Shown: positions 9,028-17,992 of the stretch, piece by piece
Layout of the letters: the number at the start of each line of letters is the position of its first letter
How positions within the stretch are numbered: position 1 is the first letter of the stretch
NCBI GenBank assembly: GCA_934476075.1
Contig: CAKSNH010000008.1
Location: forward strand, 41,758-105,757
DNA: 64,000 nt
Direction of reading: 5' to 3'
DNA from: an uncultured Clostridia bacterium
GTDB taxonomy: Bacteria; Bacillota; Clostridia; UBA1381
Translations under genes and position numbers: made by a program
The notes under the pieces: generated by a model
Database searches by the model: none
Seen by the model: only the letters and a program-made list of their open reading frames with translations
What the model was told of the DNA's origin: nothing

Positions 9028-11163
9028 TTATGCTGTTTGTTGTGTTTGAGAAAATTGTCCGTTCTTATTTCCTCTTTGCGGACGGCTGTTTTGTCCCTGA
9101 CCGCCCTGACCATTGTTCTGCGGCGGCTGACCCATGTCTCCGCCCATACCGCCTGTACTTTCGGTCGCACCGCTTTGGGTTACATTCGCAACCGTGCTCG
9201 GCATTTCAAAAGTTACTACGTCCGTACCGTCTGCCGATACCGTATAGGTTTTGCCCTTTACAATATCCGCCGTTGATACTACGATTGTCCGGTAACTCTT
9301 GCTCGGAGTATATTCCGCAACCTTATTGCCGTCGGAATCCTTAATTGTCACTGTGCTTCCGGCAGACATAGAACTTGGGAATGTCACAAGGAATCCGCCC
9401 TGTGCCGAAGTATTTGAAATATTCTGTGCCATACCGCTCGCACCGGCGGCAAGCAATGTTCCGCCGCTTATATTAAATTTACCGTCATAGTCCAATGCAC
9501 CGTTGCCGCCGTTTGTCGGCCCGTCAACATACACTGTACCGCCGGTCATATCAACGTCACCGTTTGAGTCGATACCGTCACCGCCGGCATCAATATAGAC
9601 TGTACCGCCATTAATGGTAAGCTTGCTGCTGCCCGTCTGCATACCGATTTGCTCTGTACCGTCTGCCGCATTTATACCGTCATCCGACGCTTTAATATCA
9701 ACATTTCCATCGGATATAACAATATTATCGCCTTCGATACCCTCGTAGCAGTTTTCAATATTAATATCACCGCCTGTGATTTCAACAAAATCGTCTGCGT
9801 GAATACCGTCATCGCCTGTCTTAATATTAAGCGTACCGCCCGACACTTTTGCATAATAATTAGAATGTACCGCATCATCTTCCGAACTTATATTGAATGT
9901 ACCGCCTGTAATTGTAACGTTATTACCGGCTTTTATAGCCTTGATACTTGTGCTTTCCTCAGTTTCTGTTGTTGATGTGGTCTGACTGCCGTTATCCTGC
10001 GGAGGGTTGCCCATGTTATTGTTGCCCTGTGGCATTTGAGGTGGGTTGCCCATATTATTATCGCCCTGTGGCATTTGCGGTGGGTTGCCCATATTATTGT
10101 CGCCCTGCGGCATTTGCGGTGGGTTGCCCATATTATTATTGCCCTGTGGCATTTGCGGCGGCTGACCTATACTTGTATCAGATTGAGCTTGCCCGTCGGA
10201 ACGGCTTGAATTTGGTCTTTGACCTTTACCCATTCCGCCGCCCATAGGCATATCTCTGCCGACTGTGGCTACGGATTCTCCGCCTTCGCCCGTTGTGATT
10301 GAATATTTTCCGCCTATGAAATATGCGGTGGTTTCGGCTTGAAAACCGTCCTCGCCCGACACAATATTAAATGTACCGTTTTCGACTGTTATATAGCCTT
10401 TCTCGCTGTCATCGGATTTTGAACTCTTAAATCCGTCACCCGTTACATTAAGATTGAACGTACCGTCTTTAATTGTAATCGAATCCTTGCCGATAATACC
10501 GTCATCAACGGAATTTACATTGATAGTACCGCTCATTATAACCAAATCATCTTTTGCTGTAATTGCGTCATTATAATTTGAATTTACATTCAGCGTACCT
10601 GTACCGTTTATAGTCAAATCGTCTTTGCTGAATATAGTTGTGTCGGGTTCGGAGTTTTCAGCGTCGGAGAACACATACTCACTGCCGTCCGTAACGGTAT
10701 TTTCCGTACCGTCTGCCAAAGTGATAACCGTTTTATCGGCTTGCTTGACATAGATAGCCGAACTTGAATTTGATGTGATATTTACGCCGTTTAGTACAAT
10801 TCGCACCAAGTCGTCCTTTGACGCATTGACTATAATCTGACCGTTGTTCAATGTGCCCGAAACAATATATGTACCCGCACTCGTAATCTCCGCAGTACTG
10901 CCCGACACCGTTACACCGCTGCCTGTTGTACTTATACTGTCGCCGTTTAATATAATCTGATTGTCTGATGTCCAATCTGTGTAATAATCCTCGTCCTTAT
11001 ACTTTGGCTCTGTAACCGCAATCAGAGTTGTTGTATCGGAGGTTGTATCTGTTGTAGTTGATGCCGATGTATCGCCGACAGCTGACGAATTGGTGCATGA
11101 TACCAATGCCAGTGCCCATGCTACGGCTGCTGCTATATTTGCCATTTTCTTTTTCTCCTTCAT
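9028..11163 (-). CDS. Beta-helical carbohydrate-binding lipoprotein (Cthe_2159 family)
   Basis: The 711-residue product has a lipoprotein signal with lipobox ALVSC (Cys23), so it should be anchored to the outer face of the membrane. Residues about 60-290 and 400-600 are built of short repeats of the type GTFNIxSxDDGI, the right-handed beta-helix pattern of the Cthe_2159 family (pfam14262), members of which bind cellulose or polygalacturonate. Between the halves lies a low-complexity linker with four 13-residue repeats (MPQGxNNMGNPPQ), and the C-terminal tail is rich in Gly, Gln and Asn. It is the last gene of an operon with a VTC-domain protein and a DUF4956 protein, a recurrent neighbourhood in Clostridia. 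Binding role follows the family; the ligand here is inferred. Confidence 0.85.
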   Translation of the reverse strand: MKEKKKMANIAAAVAWALALVSCTNSSAVGDTSASTTTDTTSDTTTLIAVTEPKYKDEDYYTDWTSDNQIILNGDSISTTGSGVTVSGSTAEITSAGTYIVSGTLNNGQIIVNASKDDLVRIVLNGVNITSNSSSAIYVKQADKTVITLADGTENTVTDGSEYVFSDAENSEPDTTIFSKDDLTINGTGTLNVNSNYNDAITAKDDLVIMSGTINVNSVDDGIIGKDSITIKDGTFNLNVTGDGFKSSKSDDSEKGYITVENGTFNIVSGEDGFQAETTAYFIGGKYSITTGEGGESVATVGRDMPMGGGMGKGQRPNSSRSDGQAQSDTSIGQPPQMPQGNNNMGNPPQMPQGDNNMGNPPQMPQGDNNMGNPPQMPQGNNNMGNPPQDNGSQTTSTTETEESTSIKAIKAGNNVTITGGTFNISSEDDAVHSNYYAKVSGGTLNIKTGDDGIHADDFVEITGGDINIENCYEGIEGDNIVISDGNVDIKASDDGINAADGTEQIGMQTGSSKLTINGGTVYIDAGGDGIDSNGDVDMTGGTVYVDGPTNGGNGALDYDGKFNISGGTLLAAGASGMAQNISNTSAQGGFLVTFPSSMSAGSTVTIKDSDGNKVAEYTPSKSYRTIVVSTADIVKGKTYTVSADGTDVVTFEMPSTVANVTQSGATESTGGMGGDMGQPPQNNGQGGQGQNSRPQRGNKNGQFSQTQQTA
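10001..10163. repeat. Four tandem 39-bp coding repeats in the lipoprotein gene
   Basis: Four near-identical 39-bp units encode MPQGxNNMGNPPQ, with x being Asn or Asp. They form a flexible spacer between two beta-helix halves. Such repeats can change in number by slippage, and 39 bp keeps the frame. Confidence 0.9.
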
Positions 11164-11186
11164 TTTAATTTACCTTCTTAAATATA

Positions 11187-11873
11187 TTACAGTTCATCTT
11201 TTGATGGTTGTGTTTTTCCGCATATAATTGTTAAGTTACCGTTTCTGCATCTTATCTCATCAATCATCTCCTTTTCCTGTGACAATGACTTCATGTGGAT
11301 ATTGTACTGCAATTCATACATACTTCCCAAATTTGTGGTTTTAACCTTCTGCAATACCGCAGATTTGGTGTATTTTTTAAAAATATCATCGAATATACCT
11401 GTGTAATCAAGGTTTTCGGGAATAGTAATTCTAAGGTCTTTTTCAGCACTCTCCGACACATTGCCGAATGGAGTTTTGGAAAGAATTAGTATGATTGCGC
11501 TTATAATAACCGTGATAGCAACCGCATAGCCTATGTAACCCATGCCTGTTGCAAGACCTATCGCCATAGCGAATACCACGCTTAGAATATCTCTTGAATT
11601 GCCCGGCACTGACCTGAAACGTACCAGTCCGAACGCTCCCAAGACTGCAACGCTTGTTCCTAAATTGCCGTTTACCATTAATATAATAACCTGTACCAAT
11701 GCCGGCAGCACCGCAAGTGAAATTGCAAAGTTTTTGGTGTGTGAACCTTGCAGCATATATACCGCCGACAGGATAATACCCAAAACCAGTGCCGCTGCCG
11801 TACAGCTCAGTGCACTTCCTGCCGTAAGTGTTGTTGTAACCTCTGCCGTTTGATTTAAAATACTTGTAAACAT
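11187..11873 (-). CDS. DUF4956 membrane protein
   Basis: The 228-residue protein has four hydrophobic segments (about 23-45, 50-68, 75-90 and 105-132) and a cytosolic C-terminal half. The stretch NGNLGTSVAVLGAFGLVRFRSVPGN is typical of DUF4956. Its ATG has the ribosome site AAGGAG and lies inside the end of the upstream VTC gene (19-bp overlap), which indicates translational coupling. DUF4956 proteins are regularly encoded beside VTC-domain proteins and CotH or Cthe_2159 proteins; a role as the membrane partner of the VTC protein is inferred, the activity is unknown. Confidence 0.85.
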   Translation of the reverse strand: MFTSILNQTAEVTTTLTAGSALSCTAAALVLGIILSAVYMLQGSHTKNFAISLAVLPALVQVIILMVNGNLGTSVAVLGAFGLVRFRSVPGNSRDILSVVFAMAIGLATGMGYIGYAVAITVIISAIILILSKTPFGNVSESAEKDLRITIPENLDYTGIFDDIFKKYTKSAVLQKVKTTNLGSMYELQYNIHMKSLSQEKEMIDEIRCRNGNLTIICGKTQPSKDEL

Positions 11874-12577
11874 TGTTCTATACTCCTTTTTTTCATTACA
11901 TTTTCTTTATATATATTTCCGTATTTCGAGAATGAAATAGGATAAATCTCTAATTTTGATAAAATTTTTGTCAGCCATATCGGATATGCCATAGGCACTT
12001 TTATTTCCAACAGTACATTGTCCTCGTCCATCAGCTTTTCGCCGTAGTCGCCGTGAGTTAAATCCAAATCGTACGGACGGCTTCTGATGTTTCGGTCGAA
12101 AGTCATGCGGATTTCCGAATCCTGTCTGCCGAAGTAAGCCATTCGGTCATATGCTAAAAACAGTTTCGGGATAGGTTTGTAGTGCTGCATGAAATAGTCG
12201 ATTTCAAAAAGAATTTGGTTTTCAAAATCTGGTCTTATTCCGCTTTCGATGTATGCCATAGCCTCGTCATGCTGCATTGAAACTCTGCGTTTGAACACTA
12301 CTCCGTTAAACTTCTTTTTAATTTCAATAAATACCGTGCTGTCGTCATCGGGAATACCGTAACTTCTCAATCTCAGCTTTTCTTTGTATCTCGGTTTTTC
12401 GATTGATGTTCTTATAAGTTCGTTTGTCATTGTGTCATAATATATATTGCAAATTGTATGCAGTCCGTATTCGTCAAGCTGCATATATGGTTTGATTTCA
12501 CTAATGAATTGTTCGTACTGTTCGGGTGAAAGCATATATTTCTTTTCTACCCGCTGAAATGTATAATTAACAGCCAT
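11855..12577 (-). CDS. VTC-domain protein (polyphosphate polymerase family)
   Basis: The product (240 aa from ATG 12577) has the VTC tunnel signature: basic strands with EKKYM near the N-terminus, KEKLRLRSYG, FIEIKKKFNGVVFKRRV, the central LAYDRMAYFG, an acidic-basic FDRNIRSRPYD strand and the terminal EIKVPMAYP. In the yeast VTC complex this domain makes polyphosphate from ATP; bacterial homologues are annotated as polyphosphate polymerase domain proteins. I chose ATG 12577 because GGAGGAGAT sits 5 bp upstream; the in-frame ATG at 12592 overlaps that ribosome site. It is the first gene of a three-gene operon. A TATAAT at 12604-12609 (minus) may be its -10 box. Confidence 0.85.
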   Translation of the reverse strand: MAVNYTFQRVEKKYMLSPEQYEQFISEIKPYMQLDEYGLHTICNIYYDTMTNELIRTSIEKPRYKEKLRLRSYGIPDDDSTVFIEIKKKFNGVVFKRRVSMQHDEAMAYIESGIRPDFENQILFEIDYFMQHYKPIPKLFLAYDRMAYFGRQDSEIRMTFDRNIRSRPYDLDLTHGDYGEKLMDEDNVLLEIKVPMAYPIWLTKILSKLEIYPISFSKYGNIYKENVMKKRSIEQCLQVF

Positions 12578-12878
12578 TCTTATCTCCTCCATTCATTGTC
12601 TTTATTATACCTTGCAGATATGTATTCTTTATGTACTGTAAATTAAAAAGAAGTGAAAATGTTGTGTAAAATATGTGTAAAGATATTAATGCGGTTTTTT
12701 CACACGAATTTTACTTTTACTATATATTTCGCAGGGGCGGCAGATATTTTAGAGGTGATTTTGGGAAAATGTATTTTTGAAAAGTCTTATATTAATTTAG
12801 GAAACAATCCTATTAAAGGACAAAAAAATACAGACAAACCGCAAAAAGTTTGTCCGTCTTACAAAAAACAACAAAAAA

Positions 12879-12900
12879 ACGTGCGGACAATTCCGCACGT
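12879..12900 (-). terminator. Terminator of tRNA-Glu
   Basis: A 9-bp perfect stem (ACGTGCGGA / TCCGCACGT) with loop CAAT lies 8 bp after the tRNA on the minus strand, and is followed there by a TTTTTTGTTGTTTTTT tract. The rest of the gap 12593-12878 holds only the upstream region of the VTC operon and no believable gene. Confidence 0.85.
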
Positions 12901-12908
12901 TTCAGCTA

Positions 12909-12983
12909 TGGTGACTCGTATGGGACTCGAACCCATGTTGCTGCCGTGAGAGGGCAGAGTCTTAACCGCTTGACCAACGAGCC
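12909..12983 (-). tRNA. tRNA-Glu (anticodon CUC), CCA encoded
   Basis: The 75-nt cloverleaf has acceptor stem GGCTCGT / ACGAGTC, discriminator A and encoded CCA, the TTCGAGT T-loop, and an anticodon arm with stem CTGCC / GGCAG around loop CTCTCAC. This gives anticodon CUC. The body closely matches other Firmicutes tRNA-Glu. It stands alone on the minus strand with its own terminator. Confidence 0.95.
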
Positions 12984-13150
12984 ATAATATTTAGCTTAAT
13001 TATAATATCACATATCGCCACGTTTGTCAAGAGCGGATTTTTGGAGAATTCAATAATTTATTAAAGCTGCGAAAATTGTATATTGGTTTGGTCAAGTTAT
13101 CGCTGTATGGTCAAAACTGCAATTTGCTTATCTAAAACCCGCTGTACTGC

Positions 13151-13179
13151 TTGACATTTTTTTCGTTTTGAACTATAAT
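13151..13179 (+). promoter_or_regulatory. Consensus sigma-70 type promoter of proS
   Basis: A perfect TTGACA and a perfect TATAAT are separated by 17 bp. The start of transcription is expected near 13186, giving a leader of about 95 nt. The leader has no T-box consensus (GGUGGNACCGCG), so aminoacyl-tRNA control is not supported. The gap 12984-13280 otherwise holds nothing recognisable. Confidence 0.85.
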
Positions 13180-13280
13180 TTTATTGGGTACGTTTGTACT
13201 GTTTTAGAAGTTCCTTAAATTAACAAAGGAAACGCTATGAAAAATATACATTATTATAAATAAACAGGAGATTTCTATAA

Positions 13281-14987
13281 ATGAGAGTATCAAAATTATT
13301 AATGCCGACATTGCGTGAAGTTCCGGCTGAGGCTGAAATTACAAGTCACCGTTTAATGCTTAGAGCAGGTCTTATCAGAAAGCTTGCCGCAGGTATTTAT
13401 TCATATCTTCCGCTTGGTCTTCGTTCGCTTAGAAAAGTAGAGGAAATTGTTCGTGAAGAAATGGACAATGCGGGTGCTTTGGAACTTTTGATGTCCGCAC
13501 TTTTGCCGGCTGAAGCTTATCAGGCATCGGGCAGATGGGAAGTTTTCGGTGAGAGTATGTTCCGCTTGAAAGACAGAAACAACCGTGATTTCTGCCTTGG
13601 CCCTACACATGAGGAATTGTTTACTCAAACAGTTATCAATGAAGTAAAATCATACAAGGAATATCCGATTACTTTATACCAAATTCAGCACAAGTATCGT
13701 GATGAGGGTCGCCCTCGTTTCGGTATTATCAGAAGCCGTGAGTTTATCATGAAGGACGCTTACAGCTTTGATATTAATCAAGAGGGGCTTGATGAGTCTT
13801 ACAAGAAAATGTATGACGCATATTGCAGAATTTTCAACCGCTTGGGTCTTGACTTTACTATTGTTGACGCCGACTCGGGTGCGATGGGCGGCAGCGGAAG
13901 TCAGGAATTTATGGTTAAGTCGCCAATCGGCGAGGACGGGATTGCGTTCTGCAACGACTGCGGATATTCCGCAAACTTTGAAAAAGCCGCTTGTGTACCT
14001 GTTGAAAAGGAATACACTGAGGGCGATTTGGATATGCAGAAAATCGAAACCCCGAATGTGCACACTATCGAAGAACTTGTGTCATTCTTAAATGCAGAGC
14101 CGTACACATTCGCAAAGACAATCATATACAAGGCTGACGACAAGTATATTGCGGCTATGGTTCGTGGTGACAGAGAGATTAACGAAGTTAAGCTTAAAAA
14201 TTTGGTCGGTGCTATTGACGATTTGGAACTTGCCGCACCGAGCATTGTAAGAGAAATTACAAATGCGGAGGTTGGGTTTGCAGGTCCGGTCGGTCTTGAC
14301 ATTGACGTTTATGTTGACCTTGAAGTCGCACAGATGAAGAACTTTATCGTGGGTGCTAACGAAACAAATTACCACCTTACAAATGTAAATATAAACAAAG
14401 ACTTTACTCCGAAACAGGTTGCGGATATTCGTATAATTGAAGAAGGCGACATCTGCCCGAAGTGTGGAAAGAAGATTTCAACCGCACAGGGTATCGAAGT
14501 GGGTCACATTTTCAAGCTTGGTACTAAATATTCGGACGCTTTGGGACTGAATTATCTTGACGAAAACGGTAAATCGCAGACTGTTATCATGGGCTGCTAC
14601 GGTATCGGTGTTACACGCTGTTTGGCAGCCGCTATCGAGCAGAACAGCGACGAAAACGGTATTATCTGGCCGGTATCTATTGCTCCGTATCATGCTATTG
14701 TTGTTCCGGTAAATGCTACTATTGAAGAACAAATGCAGAATGCGGAAAAGATTTACGAAGAATTAAAGGCAAAAGGTATCGAAGTATTGCTTGACGACAG
14801 AAAAGAACGTGCCGGTGTTAAGTTTAAGGACGCTGACCTTATCGGTATTCCGGTGAGAATTGTGGTCGGCAAGAAGATTGGCGAGGGTATTGTTGAATAT
14901 AAGTTAAGACAGGACGAAAAGCCTGTTGAAAAATCTGTGGCAGACGCTGTTGCGGATACTGTAAAATATATTAACGAGAACAGATAA
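13281..14987 (+). CDS. proS: Prolyl-tRNA synthetase, bacterial type with editing domain
   Basis: The 568-residue length and motifs fit bacterial ProRS, which charges tRNA-Pro in the cytosol. Class II motif 2 is seen as YRDEGRPRFGIIRSREF, the editing insertion follows (about 224-405, including EEGDICPKCGKK toward its end), and motif 3 is CYGIGVTR. The C-terminal anticodon-binding domain follows (VLLDDRKERAGVKF, then GIPVRIVVGKK). The ATG is preceded by CAGGAGA and a consensus promoter. The gene eutS starts 11 bp after the stop, so both are probably on one transcript. Confidence 0.97.
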   Translation: MRVSKLLMPTLREVPAEAEITSHRLMLRAGLIRKLAAGIYSYLPLGLRSLRKVEEIVREEMDNAGALELLMSALLPAEAYQASGRWEVFGESMFRLKDRNNRDFCLGPTHEELFTQTVINEVKSYKEYPITLYQIQHKYRDEGRPRFGIIRSREFIMKDAYSFDINQEGLDESYKKMYDAYCRIFNRLGLDFTIVDADSGAMGGSGSQEFMVKSPIGEDGIAFCNDCGYSANFEKAACVPVEKEYTEGDLDMQKIETPNVHTIEELVSFLNAEPYTFAKTIIYKADDKYIAAMVRGDREINEVKLKNLVGAIDDLELAAPSIVREITNAEVGFAGPVGLDIDVYVDLEVAQMKNFIVGANETNYHLTNVNINKDFTPKQVADIRIIEEGDICPKCGKKISTAQGIEVGHIFKLGTKYSDALGLNYLDENGKSQTVIMGCYGIGVTRCLAAAIEQNSDENGIIWPVSIAPYHAIVVPVNATIEEQMQNAEKIYEELKAKGIEVLLDDRKERAGVKFKDADLIGIPVRIVVGKKIGEGIVEYKLRQDEKPVEKSVADAVADTVKYINENR

Positions 14988-14998
14988 GGATTGATATT

Positions 14999-15388
14999 AT
15001 GGATATCACAAAAATGATTTCCGACGGACAAGACCTTGAAAAAAAGCTTAGAATTATTCAGGAGCTTGTACCCGGCAAACAAATTACTTTGGCACATTTA
15101 ATTGCCGCACCCGATAAAATTCTATATCAAAAACTGGGGCTTGACCCGTCTGTTGATTATGCTCGTGCGGCGATTGGAATAATCACAATGTCGCCGAGCG
15201 AAACGGCGATTATTGCGGGCGATATTGCGATGAAAACCGCAAATATCGATTTGGGATTTGTGGACAGATTCAGCGGTACGCTTATTATCACAGGCAAGAT
15301 TTCCGAGGTGGAAACTTCGGTTCGTGCCGTATGTGATTATGCCCGTGACACATTGGGATTTTCGGTGTGCGATATAACCAAAACTTGA
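14999..15388 (+). CDS. eutS: EutS-type bacterial microcompartment shell protein (isolated)
   Basis: The 129-residue product has the EutS BMC fold signature: RIIQELVPGKQITLAHLIA near the N-terminus, GAxGIITMSPSETAIIAGDIAMK and DRFSGTLIITG, ending in VCDITKT. EutS forms bent hexamers in the shell of the ethanolamine-utilisation compartment. It has an N-terminal extension of about 15 residues compared with the enterobacterial protein. No other eut or BMC gene is within the window; it follows proS by 11 bp and precedes a strong terminator. It may be an orphan copy or part of a locus spread over the genome. Confidence 0.88.
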   Translation: MDITKMISDGQDLEKKLRIIQELVPGKQITLAHLIAAPDKILYQKLGLDPSVDYARAAIGIITMSPSETAIIAGDIAMKTANIDLGFVDRFSGTLIITGKISEVETSVRAVCDYARDTLGFSVCDITKT

Positions 15389-15404
15389 TATGTTTTTATG
15401 GATA

Positions 15405-15437
15405 AAACCCCCTTGCGATATTTTCGCAAGGGGGTTT
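15405..15437 (+). terminator. Strong terminator behind proS-eutS
   Basis: A 14-bp perfect stem (AAACCCCCTTGCGA and its complement) with loop TATTT lies 16 bp after the eutS stop, with T residues following. It ends the proS-eutS transcript. Confidence 0.88.
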
Positions 15438-15573
15438 GTGGTTGAGGGGGAGAATTGGGATTTTTCACTTACGCAAGACCAAACTAAAAATTAGCGTCCT
15501 ATCAAATACCCCGACAAATTATAATTTAATATTCCCCATCTCACCTCAAATATCCCTTTTTAATCAAAATTTC

Positions 15574-15602
15574 TTTACTTTCACACGTTAAAGTGGTACA
15601 AT
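15574..15602 (+). promoter_or_regulatory. Probable promoter of yerC and the methyltransferase gene
   Basis: TTTACT and TACAAT are separated by 17 bp, about 80 bp before the yerC start. The spacer contains an imperfect palindrome (ACTTTCACACGTTAAAGT) that could be an operator; this last point is inference. Confidence 0.55.
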
Positions 15603-15683
15603 AACAATATAATATGGCGGTATATTGCAAATAATACTGTTATTATTAACAGTTTAGTTTTATATAGGAAATGAGGTATTGCT

Positions 15684-15977
15684 ATGAACTTGAAAAATGC
15701 CGATACAGATAAATTATTTGAAGCAATTTTAAAACTTCAAACAGTTGACGAATGTTATAAATTCTTTGAGGATTTATGCACCGTTGCGGAAATTAAGTCT
15801 ATGAGCCAGCGTATGGAAGTGGCTCTTATGCTTGACGATAAAAAAGTGTACAATGACATTGTGTCCAAAACGGGTGCAAGCACCGCAACAATCAGCCGTG
15901 TAAACCGCAGCTTAAACTACGGCTCGGACGGTTACAGACTTATTATCGACAGGTTAAAGGAGAATAATGATGAATAG
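15684..15977 (+). CDS. yerC: YerC/YecD family TrpR-related DNA-binding protein
   Basis: The 97-residue product has the family layout: LYELQT-like N-terminal helix (ILKLQTVDECYKFFEDLCT), then EIKSMSQRMEVALML and the helix-turn-helix GASTATISRVNRSLNYG. TrpR-fold proteins of this group occur across Firmicutes; their target genes are mostly unknown. The ribosome site is GGAAATGAGG. Its stop overlaps the start of the methyltransferase gene (ATGATGAATAG), which suggests coupled translation. Confidence 0.9.
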   Translation: MNLKNADTDKLFEAILKLQTVDECYKFFEDLCTVAEIKSMSQRMEVALMLDDKKVYNDIVSKTGASTATISRVNRSLNYGSDGYRLIIDRLKENNDE

Positions 15978-16716
15978 TTATGCGGATTTTGCATATTTAT
16001 ATGACAGTTTAATGACTTCCGATATTGATTACGGAAAATGGGCGGATTATATAGAAAATCTGTTCCATTATTATGACAAAAATCCAAATATGGTATGTGA
16101 TTTGGCTTGCGGTACGGGCAATTTTACCATTCCGCTTGCAAAAAGAGGCTATGAGATGATTGGCGTTGACCGTTCATATGATATGCTTACGGTGGCTCGT
16201 GAAAAGGCACAGGAGGAAAATCTCGATATATTATTCCTAAACCAAAGTGTGTCAAAGCTTGACCTTTACGGCACTGCCGACGCATTTTTGTGCATGATAG
16301 ACGGGTTTAACTATATACTTTCATATCAGACGTTGTATGCGATATTCAAGCGTATTAAAACCTGTTTTATCGAGCCGGACGGAATTTTTATATTCGACCT
16401 CAGCAGCCGATACAAGCTGTCCGAAACTATCGGCAACAATACGTTTATCCACAGCAGCGAGGATATTTTCTACACATGGGAAAACACATACTACAAGCAA
16501 AAAAACATAAGCGATATGTTTCTTACATTTTTTAAAAAAGATACCGACGGGAAATATGAACGTTTTGAAGAACGTCATTTACAGCGTGGATACTCTGTGT
16601 CCGAGATTAAATATCTGCTGAAAAAAGCAGGTTTTGCAAAAGTTGATGTATTTGACGAACTTAGCTTTGCTCCGCCGTCGGATACAAGCAGCAGAATTGT
16701 TTTCGCCGCACAATAA
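15967..16716 (+). CDS. Class I SAM-dependent methyltransferase
   Basis: The 249-residue protein has motif I DLACGTG (45-51) followed by GVDRSYDML, the acidic residue that contacts SAM ribose. The region GTADAFLCMIDGFNYIL corresponds to motif IV in small-molecule methyltransferases of this type, and the C-terminal half is a beta-rich cap. The substrate cannot be read from the sequence. The ribosome site AAAGGAG is inside the yerC end; ATG 15967 and ATG 15970 are both possible. Confidence 0.85.
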   Translation: MMNSYADFAYLYDSLMTSDIDYGKWADYIENLFHYYDKNPNMVCDLACGTGNFTIPLAKRGYEMIGVDRSYDMLTVAREKAQEENLDILFLNQSVSKLDLYGTADAFLCMIDGFNYILSYQTLYAIFKRIKTCFIEPDGIFIFDLSSRYKLSETIGNNTFIHSSEDIFYTWENTYYKQKNISDMFLTFFKKDTDGKYERFEERHLQRGYSVSEIKYLLKKAGFAKVDVFDELSFAPPSDTSSRIVFAAQ

Positions 16717-16737
16717 AATACAGTTCGGGACGTCCTC

Positions 16738-17019
16738 TTACCAAAGAGGGCGGAAAACCCCGCTAATCATACAAAACAATATAATCTGTACTATTAAAAT
16801 TACGGGAACACCTATTGTAAACTTTTTATGTTTTGTCTTGTGATGAAAAATTTTCATTCCGAGCAAACCACCGATACTTCCGCCGAATACACATGACAAT
16901 ATCAGTGCATTTTCGCTTATCCGCCATTTGTGATTTTTGGCACGTTTTTTATCTATGCAATACATAACAAAACTTATTAAATTTATTAACATAAAATATA
17001 TTCCGCAAAAAGTTCTCAT
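16738..17019 (-). CDS. DUF1294 small membrane protein
   Basis: The 93-residue protein has an N-terminal membrane segment, the family core CIDKKRAKNHKWRISENALI, a Gly-rich second segment (FGGSIGGLLGMKIFHHKTKHKKF) and a C-terminal segment. These are hallmarks of DUF1294, which has no known function. It converges with the methyltransferase gene; a short hairpin (CCTCTT / AAGAGG, 16734-16749) lies between the stops. ATG 17019 follows AAAAGGAG. Confidence 0.85.
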   Translation of the reverse strand: MRTFCGIYFMLINLISFVMYCIDKKRAKNHKWRISENALILSCVFGGSIGGLLGMKIFHHKTKHKKFTIGVPVILIVQIILFCMISGVFRPLW

Positions 17020-17303
17020 TTTTTCTCCTTTTATTGATTTTAGCTAATTTTTATCAATTTTTTTCATAATTTCTATGGACTTTTACCTTTTGTTGTTGTA
17101 TAATTATATTGTATAGTAGAATTTTTTAAAAGGGTTGATTTTATTATACACTATATCGCTTTAATTTTAAATATAAAAGTTTATATTACTGCAAAGGCTT
17201 TTATTTTCACAAGAAATAATTGCTTTTCAGTGCTTGGATTTTTATATTTGCAATTAGGTGCATAAATTTATTATAAAGGTGAGCATTTTGCGTAGTTTGG
17301 AAA

Positions 17304-17957
17304 ATGTATATACAGCTTAGTAATACAAAGTTATATTATGAGTGTTTTGGTACGGGGAAACCAATAATTATGCTTCACGGAAACGGAGAGGACAGTTCTA
17401 TTTTTGATAAAACTGCAAAAAAACTTGCTGTGAATCATACGGTATATCTTCTGGACAGTCGAAACCATGGCAAAAGCGAGAAACACCCGAAAAATCATTA
17501 TGCCGACATGGCTGATGATGTGGTGGAGTTTATTAATGATTTAGGGATTGATAAACCAATCTTGTACGGATTTAGCGATGGTGGGATTATTGGGGTATTG
17601 ATAGCGGTCGGGAACGGAAACATTTTATCTAAACTGATTGTCAGCGGTGTTAATCTGAAACCGTCGGGTATGAAGTTTGGAACTGTATTGGGTATAATTT
17701 TTGAATATCTGTTCAAGCGTGATGTTAATACATTGATGATGCTGAAAGAGCCGCACATTAAAGCACAAGATTTAAAAAATATTTCTGTGCCCACTGTGGT
17801 AATAGCCGGAGAACATGATGTGATAAGGAAACGTCATACTTATATGATTGCAAAAAACATACCTAATTCAGAACCGGTAATTGTAAAAGGTGAAAATCAT
17901 GGTAGCTATATTGTACATAGCGATAAATTATATGATATATTAATAAGGTATATTTGA
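17304..17957 (+). CDS. Alpha/beta hydrolase
   Basis: The 217-residue protein has the oxyanion motif HGNG (25-28), the nucleophile elbow GFSDGG (Ser91), the acid in GEHD (Asp172) and the catalytic His in ENHG (His199), a complete triad. There is a short cap between 118 and 160. It has no signal peptide and should be cytosolic. The substrate is unknown. The ribosome site is weak (TTGGAAA), and the upstream gap (17020-17303) is AT-rich with no clear promoter. Confidence 0.88.
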   Translation: MYIQLSNTKLYYECFGTGKPIIMLHGNGEDSSIFDKTAKKLAVNHTVYLLDSRNHGKSEKHPKNHYADMADDVVEFINDLGIDKPILYGFSDGGIIGVLIAVGNGNILSKLIVSGVNLKPSGMKFGTVLGIIFEYLFKRDVNTLMMLKEPHIKAQDLKNISVPTVVIAGEHDVIRKRHTYMIAKNIPNSEPVIVKGENHGSYIVHSDKLYDILIRYI

Positions 17958-17987
17958 AAGTGTCGATTTTATCGGCACTTTTTTTAA
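17958..17987 (+). terminator. Terminator behind the alpha/beta hydrolase
   Basis: AGTGTCGAT / ATCGGCACT (one G-U pair) with a TTT loop is followed by TTTTTTT and begins at the stop codon. Confidence 0.85.
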
Positions 17988-17992
17988 TTTGC

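Noticed and set aside
12653..12949. 98-codon plus-strand frame running into the tRNA
   Set aside because: It ends within the tRNA-Glu gene, crosses its terminator and has no family features.
13186..13280. T-box riboswitch before proS
   Set aside because: The ~95-nt leader is too short and lacks the GGUGGNACCGCG antiterminator core and a specifier loop.
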